64,000 nt of DNA from Tamarix chinensis (taxonomy: Eukaryota > Streptophyta > Magnoliopsida > Caryophyllales > Tamaricaceae). The first letter of the stretch is position 1, and each line of letters starts with the position of its first letter. The notes under the pieces were generated by a model that had not been told where the DNA came from, did no database searches, and worked only from the letters and a program-made list of their open reading frames with translations. Positions 1 to 9,464 of the stretch are shown in pieces. Location of the stretch: contig CM060181.1 in the NCBI GenBank assembly GCA_030549775.1, positions 35,558,563 to 35,622,562 of the forward strand. Direction: 5' to 3'. Made by a program: the position numbers and the translations under genes.

Positions 1-120
1 AAAACCCTGAACCCCTACCCTTAAAACCTCTATACCTTGAACCTTCATACCCCAAATCTCCAAACACTAAACGCCTTACCCCCGAACCTCCATACCCCGA
101 AATGCCATCATCGACGATAA
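1..120. repeat. C-rich degenerate minisatellite, telomere-like in composition
   Basis: The window opens with C-rich phrases resembling degenerate plant telomere units (AAACCCTGAACCCC, ACACTAAACG). A phrase of the form GAACCTYCATACCCC occurs twice about 50 bp apart, so this could be the end of a minisatellite running off the left edge. There is no regular TTTAGGG/CCCTAAA array. True telomeric origin is therefore unsupported; decayed interstitial repeat or LTR sequence is equally possible. Confidence 0.3.
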
Positions 121-439
121 ATGATAGACAACCTACATAATCAACAAATGTTGGAATGGTAGGAGCTTCATGACTAGACCTTAGTTGCTTAGGAACTTCT
201 ATATACTCTTATTATTACGACACCTCTTTTAGTTCTTGTTGGCCTCTTTTTTTGTCTTGTCATAATCTTATGGTAAGAAGTTTTCCTAGACTTATCAAAC
301 AAGACATCAGAGTAGGTTATTCTATACCCATTCTGTTACATCGTGAAGATGAAGTAAAAGGATGACCTTTGGTTCTATCTACTACTTTGTCTTGTCTACG
401 AATCATTTGAATTCCAATAGCAAAAATAATCTATTTCTC

Positions 440-1400
440 AATCAATATAATTAAAAACATTCACCAATAACCCCCACCACATTACAATATTTAACATATT
501 TAATAAAAATATTAAAAAAATTAATAAATATTAAATCATTTGTAAACAATAATATAATGCAATTAATAAGGTATAATAAATCTAAAAATATAATGAAAAA
601 ATTGAAACAAATTAACCATAATGAAAAAATAAAACTAAAAAATGCAATTAACAAACCATAATAAAAAAAACATAATTATCCCTCCCAACAACAATCAAAA
701 ACCCTACAATATTGATAGAATTTGCAAACCCATATTTAATTCAAATAATGAAAAATAATTAACAAAGTATAAGATATCTAAAAACATAATGAATAAATTT
801 AACTTAATTAAACATAATTAAAAATATAATTAATAAACATAATTACCCCACCCAATGGCAATCTAATACCCTAGAATACTGACAGTTTTTGTCAAACCCA
901 TATTTGATTAAAATAATAGTACATAATTAATAGAGTATAATATATCAAAAAATACAATGACCAAATTTAACTAAGTTAACCATAGTAAAAAAACATAATT
1001 AACAAACCATAGTTAATAAACATAATAACCCCATTTAATGACAACCAAAAACCCTACAATACCGATAATTTTAGCCAAACCCATATTTAATCAAAATAAT
1101 AGAGCATAATTTACATAGTACAAGAGATCTAAAAATATAAATAACAAATTTAACCAATGAACCATAATTAAAAACCACAATTAACAAGCAATAATTAGTA
1201 AACTTAATTACCCCTCCAAATGAAAATCAAAAACCCTAAAATACCGAAAGGTTTTGCCAAACACATATTTAATTAAAATAACATATCATAAGTAATAGAG
1301 TATAATACGTCTAAAAATATAATGAACAAATTTAACCAAATTATTCATATAATTAAATTATCATAATTAATAAAAACATAAATAATAAACTGTAATTAAT
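440..1400. repeat. AT-rich tandem array, unit about 182 bp, about five diverged copies
   Basis: Successive blocks align with each other. The landmark AAACCCATATTTRATTMAAATAA recurs in varied form at 726, 894, 1077 and 1259, and a CATAATTACCCC-like landmark recurs at 671, 838, 1021 and 1203, giving spacings of about 167, 183 and 182 bp. A more diverged unit precedes them from about 440. Each unit also contains an ACCCTACAATAC-like phrase and an AACAAATTTAACC-like phrase. Monomers are strongly diverged, so this is an old array, not a recently amplified satellite. No coding potential is seen. Confidence 0.7.
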
Positions 1401-2648
1401 AAACGTGATTACAAACATAATTAATAAACCATAATTACATTATCTAATTAATATAAACATATTTAACAAACCCATCTACCCAACCAAAACCATCATCCAC
1501 ATTACAAACCAAAATTATTAATTAACAAACTGTAATTAATACAAGTATAATAATAATTAACAATTAATAATTAATAATAATTAATGCACACATATTTAAA
1601 AAAAAAACATAATAATCAATTTCCTACCAACCTCCCCCACTCACCAACCTTTTGGTTTCTGGGGCAAAATTATGCTTCATTACAAACATCATTAATTTTA
1701 CACAAATTAATACAAAATCCATACAAACTATAATTATTAATTAACAAACCATAATTATTACAAAAATAATAATAATTAATGATTCATAATTTATAATAAT
1801 TAATACAAACAAATATTACACAAAATTTAATTAATATCCCGTCACCCATAGGCACGTTATGTTGATGATCCCTCTCATCGGCAAGTTGTGTTGTTGCCCC
1901 CATCCATCGGCAATATTATCCAATCTCCCTCACCTCCCTTGGTAATTTTGCCATTTATTTCCCCAAATGATTGGCAAAATTTTCCATTCTAGTCTCCCCT
2001 CACTCTGCATATTTTGCCAATCTCCTTCCTAGAAAATTACACCTACATATATTCTCTTGGTTGAAAAATAAAAACACCAACTTCTTGCATGCACCTAGAT
2101 CTACTATTTTTATAGATAAAAAAAATTTATTCCCTTGATCGGTGATATGAGGTGAGAAGTAAGAGAAGAAAGAAATGAGAGAAAAAGAGAGTTTGAGTGA
2201 GAGTTAGAGAAAGTATGAGAGTGCTTGAGAAAGAGTGAGAGAATTCAGTTGTAAAATATAGGGGGGAAGGGAAGAATTGAGAAAAAAAAAATTGTCTTCT
2301 AAATATTAAAAGTTATTTTCCTAAATAATAGGTACGTTAATAAGTAAACCATTCAAGATATGCTAATCATATACAAAAGGCAATTGCTCCTCCTCAATTA
2401 TTTTAGCTAGGCATCATATTTGCCGACCTATTTCCAAATATTTTTGTAATATTATGAATGTATTTGTTGATAAAAAAAAATAAGTGGTGTTATTTATCGA
2501 ATTATGTTAGCAGTTAGTTCATAGAGAATTACAAAAACGGTTAGGCAATAGCAAATCAAATTAGGGTTTAGCAAATTATATTAATGGTTAGCTAAAAATG
2601 TATTACATTACTTGGTTTGACTAAGGAATATTAATTTTTTTTATAAAT
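1401..2648. other. AT-rich intergenic DNA with a short CGGCAA-rich segment
   Basis: This stretch has no gene. Most of it is AT-rich sequence with many ATTAAT and TAATTA words. From about 1850 to 2040 the composition changes to pyrimidine-rich phrases ending in CGGCAA or TTTTGCCA, spaced about 30-40 bp apart. The same kind of short-period sequence recurs near 24.1 kb (same strand) and near 7.0 kb (opposite strand), so it is probably part of a dispersed element whose ends I cannot place. A purine-rich GAGAG stretch follows at 2150-2250. Confidence 0.4.
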
Positions 2649-2812
2649 GTGTTTCGATAGTATTTGTTGATAGTGATAGTTATAAACACATTAAAAATAT
2701 ATATAATTTTTAAAAAACTAGTACTAAATAAGTTAATCTAAATGACTAATATTTTGATCTACTATAGAAATAATTTTTCTATCCTAAACTATTAAAACTC
2801 TTTATCAAACAC
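2649..2812. mobile_element. small MITE-like element with GTGTTTGATA-type termini
   Basis: The segment starts with GTGTTTCGATAG and ends with CTTTATCAAACAC, so its ends are imperfect inverted repeats. A second copy with the same ends and a shared GTGATAGTTAT interior lies at 22883-23053. Length (about 165 bp), lack of coding sequence and two dispersed copies fit a non-autonomous DNA transposon. A target-site duplication is not clear, so the superfamily is undetermined. Confidence 0.4.
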
Positions 2813-3109
2813 TTAAATTAGATGTTTGATGTAGTAAAATATCCTATATGCCTCAAAAGTGCTAAAACATTCTAAAACACTCTTTATTAAATAAGGCCTA
2901 AAAATGGAACCAACTATATATATTGATTTATAATATTGCATTGACATTGAGTTTGAAATTTTTAGAATTGATGAATTCAAGATTGTAATGAAAGATATGG
3001 TTAATTTCCAATTTGGGACAAAAAAAAATCCTCGATTAAGTAAGTGCTTGAGGAGGGCTAGGAATTGGAAATGCACGTAAGTAGTGATAAAGAAGTGTGG
3101 GAAAATTTC

Positions 3110-4059
3110 TACTAAAATTTTAAGGAAAAAAATGAATATGGGATGGTAGCGGTGGCAACGTCCGAAGAGAGGGTGCGAAGGAGTCAGGGGTTCTAGAATG
3201 GCAGCAAAAGAGGAGAGGAGATTGGATGTAGGGGTATATATATAGTGGGAGAAGATTTAGGGAAGTGGAAAAATGAAGGTAGAAGATAAAGGGGAAGGGG
3301 TGGTTGGCTCCAACCGACATATAGGCCAGCGCAACTCAATGGTCAAGGAAACAAGGCAAGGTTACAGGGGGTTAGGTGGGGGTATTGGAGCTGCAGAGGG
3401 GTAGGGATCAGTGTAGACTAGTGCGAATTGCAAGCCCTACAGGTCAGGACGAGGGGAAGGTGAGCGGAGAGGGAGAGCCATGGCTGAGTATCAACCATGT
3501 GTGCTCGTTGATAGGGGGAAGAGGTTGAAGACAAGGGTAAAAGGGGATGAAGGGAAAATGGAAGGGGAGAAAAAAGGAAAAGAAGGCGGCATTCGTTAGG
3601 CGGGGGCTGGGCCTACATGAGGAAAAAAAGAAAAGGGGGGAGTGGGTTGCGCGAGGAAGGAAAGGAGAGGAGGAGGAAAGAAGAGAGGCAGGTCACACTA
3701 GGCATACCCAGGCCAGCGAGGGAGGGGGAAAAGAAAGAAAAAGAAAGAAAAAGAAGAAAAACTAAGAAAATGAGAGAATAAGGAAAAGGAAAAAAAAAGT
3801 GAGGTGGTTGGGGTGTTTTGGGGTTTTTTAAAAAAATTTTGGGAATAATAAAATTAGTAGAAATAACTAATGAATTTTTTTATTAACTTAGAAATTATTA
3901 TTATTATTTACTTAAATTTATTTTAGTTTAGTAAATTATTCTAACCTCCACTAGTTTAATCCCTACATTATTTTTCTCCTTTTTAGCTATAATTATTTTT
4001 ATTATAATATCATTATTTTATCAAAAATGGTATATTTAATTAAATCTTGGGTATTATAA
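3110..4059 (-). mobile_element. LTR-like fragment, 5' part of a Tekay/Del-type LTR, minus strand
   Basis: Read on the minus strand this block begins with TATAATACCCAAG, a decayed form of the TGTAATACCC start seen in other LTRs here. It is followed by AT-rich sequence and then a long pyrimidine-rich zone (purine-rich on plus, about 3120-3790). The same order occurs at the starts of the LTRs at 26659 and 63800. The purine-rich zone leaves long open frames on both strands with low-complexity products, which I do not regard as genes. The 3' end of the LTR is not visible, so the piece is truncated near 3.1 kb. Confidence 0.4.
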
Positions 4060-4460
4060 TAACATAATACGGAAGCATACCTGAATACATAATCTAAAAA
4101 TTACCAAAGACCATTGGATCCAGAATAATAACTGACTAGTGGTATTGTGGTCTTCTAGATCAGGCATATGTTTATCATTCTCTATCAACTGGTGGGAATC
4201 AAATAGTATGAAATGTATGTGACTCATAGACCACGACCTTATATATAGACAACTAACATGTTATCTATCGAACTATTTTAGTTCGCTCCATCAACAATAT
4301 AGAATACCCAAAATCTCTACACATATGGGTCTACATCTAATTAACTATATTAAAAAATTTATATATACATAAATATGATCACTTATATATAGTCTTAGTT
4401 TATATGACAACCCGTAATTTTATAGTTCACATATAAGTCCAATATTTGGATAAAAACACA
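4060..4460 (-). repeat. 3' LTR of the copia element
   Basis: On the minus strand this LTR begins TGTGTTTTTATCC at 4460 and ends CCGTATTATGTTA at 4060. It aligns over most of its length with 6565-6946. The sequence just upstream on minus (4461-4480) contains AAGTGGAAGATTGTTG, a decayed copia polypurine tract. The left edge abuts the LTR-like fragment ending at 4059, and no clear 5-bp target duplication survives. Confidence 0.6.
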
Positions 4461-4478
4461 ACAATCTTCCACTTGGAC
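4461..4478 (-). other. polypurine tract of the copia element
   Basis: Immediately upstream of the 3' LTR on the minus strand is a purine-rich stretch of the form CAAGTGGAAGATTGTTG, at the position where copia elements prime plus-strand DNA synthesis. It differs little from the AGTGGGAGATTGTTG words common in plant copia elements. Confidence 0.5.
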
Positions 4479-4866
4479 TATATATGTGACCTTATACGAC
4501 AAATTACAAAATAACTATAACAAATCCAGTCCATTAGTCACACCAACATAGGATTAAAGAGGTTTTTGTCACATTTATTCATAACTAAACCTTCAATGGT
4601 CACGTATGCAGATACAACTAAATGACATAGATCAAGATGTAGATGTGTAACATGGAAATTTTATGTAATGTGATCTCAAGATACCTATTTCCAATTGGTT
4701 CACCAAAAACTTTAGTGTTATCAAAGCACAAACAAAGATAGAAAGGAAATAATGTTAAACTTTATACTGAAACTTTATTTTTGTAGAATAACATATGGTC
4801 AAAAATGTCTATAAGCCAAAACAATGCCATACATGGAGAAAATGAAGTGACACACTCCCACTAAAA

Positions 4867-5608
4867 CTAAACATCATTAACTAATATAACACCCATACAA
4901 ACAACATGCTTGAGAAATTTTTTGAGTAGTAAAGCCTTAGTGAGTGGATCTGCTATCATGAAGTTTGTGTTGATGTGCTCTATAGACAATTCTCCTTTTA
5001 TATACTTTCTCTTTAACAACCAATTATTTAATATCAATACTTTTCAATTTTGTAGAACTTAGGTTGTTATTAGAATGCTGAATTGTAGCCTTATTATCAT
5101 ATAACATCTTAAGTAGTCTTTCAATACCATCAACTATACGCAACTTTGTAACAAAATTTGGCGGCCATATACCACAAGTGAAAGACATATAGCATGCGAA
5201 AAATTCTTCTACCATAGTGGAAGAGGCCACAACTATCTGGTTAGCACTCTTACAAGAAATAGCACCTCTAGCCATCTGAAAAATAAAACCTGATGTAGAT
5301 TTTATGCTATCTCAGAATCCAGTAAAATCAGAGTCAAAATATCTTACAATGTTAGGCTTGTCTGACCTTTGATATGTGAGCATGTAATATTTTGGTTTCT
5401 ATAAGTAACACATGACTCGATTGGCTACTGTCTGATGGTCGAGTTCCTAATTACTCTGATATCTGCCAAGCATCACAATGATGTATGCAATATTCGAACA
5501 CATACACACTTGATCATGTATTAGACTTCCCACTACTGAAGCATAGGGAACACTTTTCATTTGCTTTCTCATTCTTGGGGTGCACTTGACCAAATGCTTC
5601 TGAATTTT
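4867..5608 (-). pseudogene. copia pol remnant: RT end and RNase H
   Basis: The longest open stretch (5275-5024, minus) reads MARGAISCKSANQ, followed by STMVEEFFACY and LYDNKATI. These are the signature blocks of copia RNase H (the acidic TxxEF and DN positions). Upstream to about 5600 another frame gives SVPYASVVGS- and YMLTY-like blocks of the copia RT/RH junction. Downstream a shifted frame gives KGELSIEHI and MIADPLTKALL, the usual C-terminus, with a stop at 4867. At least one frameshift and several stops break the frame. The DN pair of the active region is kept, but the protein cannot be made. Homology ends sharply at 5608. Confidence 0.75.
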
Positions 5609-5951
5609 TTTTATAATTACCAAAATACCCTTAATTAATTAAAACCCTAATCACCTTCTAATCTCTTTTACCCTTATTCTTCTACCTCTGAACAGCTACC
5701 CAACCCCAGCCCCAGCCCCAACCCTGCATTAGAAACCGCAGTCGTCACCCACCAACTCAACGCTAGTCATCGTCACCAGCCTCCAGTAACAACCGAGGAC
5801 ACTACTCGATGGTGGAAACAATGCCCAACGCCACTAAAAGTAACATTAAAGAACAAGATGACATCAACGGCTGCAACAAACAAGGGTAGAAGACAACCAA
5901 AACGCCGCTCATTCAAATGGAAAACCACAGCCACTGTGGAGTGACTAAAAT
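5609..5951. other. unassigned C-rich insert inside the copia element
   Basis: Sequence here has no copia homology. It contains an AACCCCAGCCCCAGCCCC tract and sparse CACC/CGCC words, unlike the AT-rich surroundings. No open frame is convincing. It could be part of a further insertion that brought the Cassandra LTR with it, or captured genic DNA. Its left junction with copia RT sequence is at about 5608. Confidence 0.3.
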
Positions 5952-6256
5952 TCTAACACTCTGAGTCGATACGACCATGTGAGGGCTACCTTAGAGTGTT
6001 TTCGAATTGATCGACTAGCTCCACAGATCAACACAAGTCCTTTCAGCAAACTTTATCCCCACTCACTCACTTCTTGAGAAAATTTCAGAAAATTTCTCAA
6101 ACTTCTCAGGAGGGTCACCCATCCTAAAAATTATTCCACAGCCAGCATGCTTAACTGTGGAGTTCTTATGATGGAATCACCAAAGAATGGTATACCATGT
6201 TGATATAAGTAGCCTAATCAACCCTTATAACACTCCACTCAATTTGGGGTATTACA
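5952..6256 (-). mobile_element. Cassandra-type TRIM solo LTR carrying a 5S rRNA-like segment
   Basis: Read on minus, the unit starts TGTAATACCCCAAATTG at 6256 and ends GAGTGTTAGA at 5952, about 305 bp. Flanking 5-mers are AAAAT (5947-5951) and GAAAT (6257-6261), a four-of-five match expected for a target duplication. Its middle contains a clear relative of plant 5S rRNA in the same polarity as the LTR. LTRs with a 5S-derived domain are the defining feature of Cassandra terminal-repeat retrotransposons in miniature. No second LTR, PBS or PPT is seen next to it, so it is a solo LTR. Confidence 0.75.
6101..6200 (-). promoter_or_regulatory. 5S rRNA-like domain with pol III internal promoter boxes (in Cassandra LTR)
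   Basis: On minus the order is GAACTCCACAGTTAAGCATG, a diverged stretch, then AGGATGGGTGACC and CTCCTGAGAAG. The first block corresponds to the 5S box A region (AGTTAAGCGTGCT in plants) and the second to box C (GGATGGGTGACCTCCTGGGAAG), which is nearly intact with one inserted base. The part between them is diverged. It is not a functional 5S gene: the 5' third is changed and the element is inside a dead LTR. In Cassandra these boxes are proposed to support pol III transcription. Confidence 0.75.
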
Positions 6257-6564
6257 GAAATCGTTTGAACAAAACAGAGAGAGATAGTTGAAATAGAGAA
6301 GCAGAGATGTAAAGGAAAACCAAAACGTAACTGACGAACAAAAATGCTAGCCAGAAGCAAATCAAGATTCAGTCCAAAAGAAATTAAAATTGAAAAGTCC
6401 AAACAATTACCACAAATTAGAGTCGAATCAAATAGACTAAATTTGAACAGTACCTAACAGTACCAAAATGTATTAAATTTCATATTCAAATTATTAATCT
6501 TAATATATTAATTTAATCTATAGATCCGGTAGAATTGAGTGTTAATTTATCAAGATTAATACAA
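6257..6564. other. unassigned interior sequence between Cassandra LTR and copia 5' LTR
   Basis: No coding homology is seen. The copia PBS should lie just left of 6565 on minus. The sequence there (TTGTATTAATC) only weakly resembles the TGGTATCAGAGC complement of initiator tRNA-Met, so I do not call it. Confidence 0.3.
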
Positions 6565-6946
6565 TAACATAATACGGAAGCATACCTGAATCTATAATGC
6601 GAGAATTACCGAAGATCGTTAGATTCGAAACAATAACTGAATGGTGGCACTGTCATCTTTTAGATCTGACACATGCTTGTCGATCTTTATTGACTTATCG
6701 AAATCGAATAGGACGAAGTGTATGTAATATAGGGACTCTGACTCTATATATAGACAACTAAACTATTATCTATCAGTGTATTCTAATTTGGTTCAACAAT
6801 AATCTAAAATACCTAAAGTTTCTATATATACATTAGGTTGAATAATTTTTACATAAATATGATCGCTAATATATAGACTTAATATATACGATAACCGACA
6901 ATTCGTATAGTTTACATATAAGTTCAATGTTTAGATAAAAAAACCT
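6565..6946 (-). repeat. 5' LTR of the copia element
   Basis: It shares TAACATAATACGGAAGCATA with the left LTR at the same edge, and the ACATATAAGTTCAAT region at the other. The outer end is AGGTTTTTTTATC on minus, against TGTGTTTTTATCC in the partner, so the terminal TG is lost. Divergence between the two LTRs is high, in keeping with an old insertion. Confidence 0.6.
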
Positions 6947-6954
6947 AATAGAAT

Positions 6955-7170
6955 GGCATATAGTGTAGGTGGAAGGGAGGGACAAACGACACAAATTGCC
7001 AGTGGAGTGACAGGAAATCATCAAAGGTTGTAGTTTAGGGGGAAGATAAATGGCACATGATGCCGATGGAAATGAAAACATAGGAGAGGAACGATGTATA
7101 ATATCGGTGGATAAAAGACGGAACAACATATATTATTAGTAGAAAAGAAGGAAAAATGACATAAATTGCC
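6955..7170 (-). repeat. short-period repeat segment (CGGCAA/ATTGCC-type)
   Basis: Read on minus, pyrimidine-rich phrases ending in GGCAATTT, ATCGGCA or ACCGATA recur about every 30-45 bp, as at 1850-2040 and 24100-24330. The open frames overlapping it on minus are a consequence of this composition. No function is assigned. Confidence 0.35.
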
Positions 7171-8590
7171 CGTAGAGAAATATTGTAGGAATTCTCTATT
7201 TTTTTGTGTAAAAATAATTTTTTTCGGAAAACAAAATTCAATTAGAATGTATATGTAGTTAGCCGGTGACCCAATGACAAATGCGTATGTGGTTCCGTGG
7301 TAAGGTGCGTGACATTTGTTTGTACTAGACAAGGCACAGGATCATATCCCGACGGTATCCAACGTGTTTCTTGACTTACTGGCTTTGTACAGGAATTGTA
7401 AAGTATTAAAGAAATGAGTGCCAGCAATAATGCAAGACTTTCATCTAGCCTCTCGCATCACTTTTATGTATATTTTCTTCTCTTTTTTATTTTATTTTAT
7501 TTTATTTTATTTTGCACTCTAACTTTTCAATTCGTTTCTTTATTGTCTTAACTTTAGGATGACTTTAATCTTTAAATGTTGATTCTTTCGGATGAATATA
7601 ATAATTAATATAGATGAAAGTTATGCTTTGTTTCTATAGTCTATCTCATATAGCACAAGCTCTTTTTTTTGTTAGTTATTTTATATTAATTTATACGTTT
7701 ATAGGTCAATATTTTTTAGCATTAAAGAATTGTTGGTACTTTATTTATAATGAAACAACCATAGTTTGATTATCATGATATATATATATATGATAATTTA
7801 ATAATAGTCATTCTTTTTATTTTTGAGGGAACCCACTTTTAAATTTTACAACAGGGACTTTGTACGAGACGGCCTGTTTAAATTGATCACATCAGTCCTT
7901 CTTGCCTATATCCTTGACGTACCGGTACTCCATTGGCCTAGCGAATTGGAAAGGGCTAATAGAACATTATTAACCAGAAATAATTGCTAAAATTCGCGGG
8001 GAAATGAAATGATACGTTGAGATGGGGATGCTAGATGGAAAATGGGGCCTCACTAGTTTTTAGAGATTAAAGGGCCTCGGTGGGGCTAACCCTTTTTTCC
8101 CCGGGCAGGGGGGCTACTGATGTACGTAGCCGACATCATTAACGAATAATTAAAGCAAATTATCCAAAAAAGAAAGAAAGGAATAATTAAAGCTTATCGT
8201 TCGGGCGAGGGAAGATGCGGTGTGAACTTTTGTGATAGCTTGAGGTGGGACAAAGGAGTAGGGATAAGGTGGTGGCTCGGATACTGACTTCGGCCCGTGG
8301 CTCTTGGGTCGCTACGCGGGCTCCTTAGGCACGACTTATTGTCATTAGGTCCCTAACCATTATAAACTAGATGTAGACTATCAATTTATCTTACGTTAAA
8401 TTGTATTAAATCACTCTGATCTTTATGTGTGGTCCGCTTAGTCTACCTTTTATTAGTTAGCCCTACAAAAGAGAAAAAAAAATAACTATAAATCTAGAAG
8501 GATAATTAGCAAAGAGTTGTTTAGAAGGATTATCGTTGATAACAAGGTTTACATCTTTGGTCCTTCATTAATTAATATGTCTCTTATTTA
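7171..8590. other. intergenic DNA without a gene; (TTTTA)n at 7475-7514
   Basis: No coding region is supported. A TTTTA pentanucleotide run of about seven units lies near 7475-7514. The section 7850-8340 is less AT-rich than its surroundings and includes a C/G-rich patch (CCCCGGGCAGGGGGGC near 8100), but I cannot match it to any family. Confidence 0.4.
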
Positions 8591-8913
8591 GAGGTTGTTT
8601 GGTTTAACTTTTAATAAGTAGTTTTTTATAAAAGTAATTATAGATCAAAATAGATGTTTGGTTTTACTTTTAAAAAATTATTATATAAAAGTAATTAATA
8701 GAAACTACTTCTTATAAGTATTAAATTAAAAGTAAGTTTTACTTACTTTTATAATAGTTTATATGATAATGCGGTACGGTATATATTTAAAAAAAAAAAT
8801 CGCTTATAACAATCACCGATTGTTTGTGCCTTCTCCTTCTTTCCGACGATAAATATTCGGTTGTAAACATTCCAACGGCGGTTGCCAGAATTAGCTAGAC
8901 GTGAGCCGGAAAG

Positions 8914-8934
8914 TCTCTCTCTCTCTCTCTCTCT
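8914..8934. repeat. (CT)n microsatellite
   Basis: An uninterrupted CT run of about ten units lies 60 bp upstream of an ATG inside the Harbinger-like element. CT-rich tracts are common in plant 5' untranslated regions, which fits a captured gene 5' end, but it may be chance. Confidence 0.6.
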
Positions 8935-8997
8935 GAACTTATAAAATCAAAAGAGCAACAACACCAGAGGGAATCGCGGTAGCTGCGCCTCAAATTA

Positions 8998-9093
8998 ATG
9001 GCGATAACTATGTGGGTCACAAGATCAACAAGCCGAACCTTGAGGAAGAACGGCAATGTCCTGAGCATCGGAAAAGAGCTCTGCTTCCTATGA
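8998..9093 (+). pseudogene. short captured ORF (31 codons), unknown product
   Basis: The first ATG after the (CT)n tract opens a 31-codon frame beginning MAITMWVTRSTSRTLRKNG. It is rich in R, S and T and lacks acidic residues until near its end. This resembles an organelle-targeting N-terminus, but I do not recognise the protein. A stop at 9091 ends it. A different frame (9097-9336) stays open for 79 codons with glycine- and alanine-rich sequence, so a frameshift or an unspliced intron is possible. It may be a broken first exon captured by the transposon. Confidence 0.3.
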
Positions 9094-9464
9094 ATTTTGG
9101 ACGGCCAACCGCAGAGGAAACCCGTCGCCGCTAGTGCCGCTATGACCCCTTCTCCTTGGCGGTGCCTTGGAAGAGCAAGAAACCCGACTGGTGGCGGCGG
9201 TGGAGGGATATGCAGTACCGGTAGTCTGACTGCAACTCCTGCTTTGAGGGGTCGTCCTCAATCTGCGACCGATTTCGGTGTTGCTGCTGCTTTTACGTCT
9301 TCAGTTTCTCGGCGTTTTGAATGTACGGAAGCGTAGCTATGTATTAACCACTTATATAATAAAAGTAAAACCAAACATATATTCTACTTATTAAAATTAT
9401 TTATAAAAAGTAATTTTAATCTAAAAGTAATTATTAAAAATAAGTAATACCAAACAGGTACTTA

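Larger units (their letters stand above)
4060..6946 (-). mobile_element. degraded Ty1/copia LTR retrotransposon, minus strand
   Basis: Two direct repeats (4060-4460 and 6565-6946) share TAACATAATACGGAAGCATA and a final segment with ACATATAAGTYCAAT. They are the LTRs. Between them, on minus, lies the C-terminal part of a copia polyprotein (RNase H) followed by a 3' untranslated stretch and a purine-rich tract next to the left LTR. Gag, protease, integrase and most of RT are missing. The pol homology stops abruptly at about 5608, where unrelated sequence with a Cassandra LTR occupies the rest of the interior. The element is long dead. Confidence 0.7.
8591..9461. mobile_element. PIF/Harbinger-like element carrying a GC-rich gene-like insert
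   Basis: The element starts GAGGTTGTTTGGTTTAAC and ends, on the opposite strand, with GTACCTGTTTGGTATTAC. Both ends are flanked by TTA (8588-8590 and 9462-9464), the 3-bp target preferred by PIF/Harbinger transposons. The termini resemble the GGSYCTGTTTGG ends of that superfamily. Inverted similarity continues inward for over 100 bp, including ATGTTTGGTTTTACTTTTA in both arms. Between the arms (about 8830-9340) is distinctly GC-rich DNA with a (CT)n run, unlike the arms and unlike a transposase. This suggests captured host sequence. Confidence 0.6.

Noticed and set aside
3547..3765. 72-codon Lys/Arg/Glu-rich open frame
   Set aside because: Purine-rich low-complexity DNA, the complement of the LTR pyrimidine zone; no domain or start context.
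6101..6200. Functional 5S rRNA gene
   Set aside because: Only box A and box C regions are well kept, the rest is diverged, and the segment lies within LTR ends flanked by a target duplication.
8998..9336. An intact host gene within the GC-rich patch
   Set aside because: The first frame stops after 31 codons and the neighbouring frame is not in phase; bounded on both sides by transposon arms, so at most a captured fragment.
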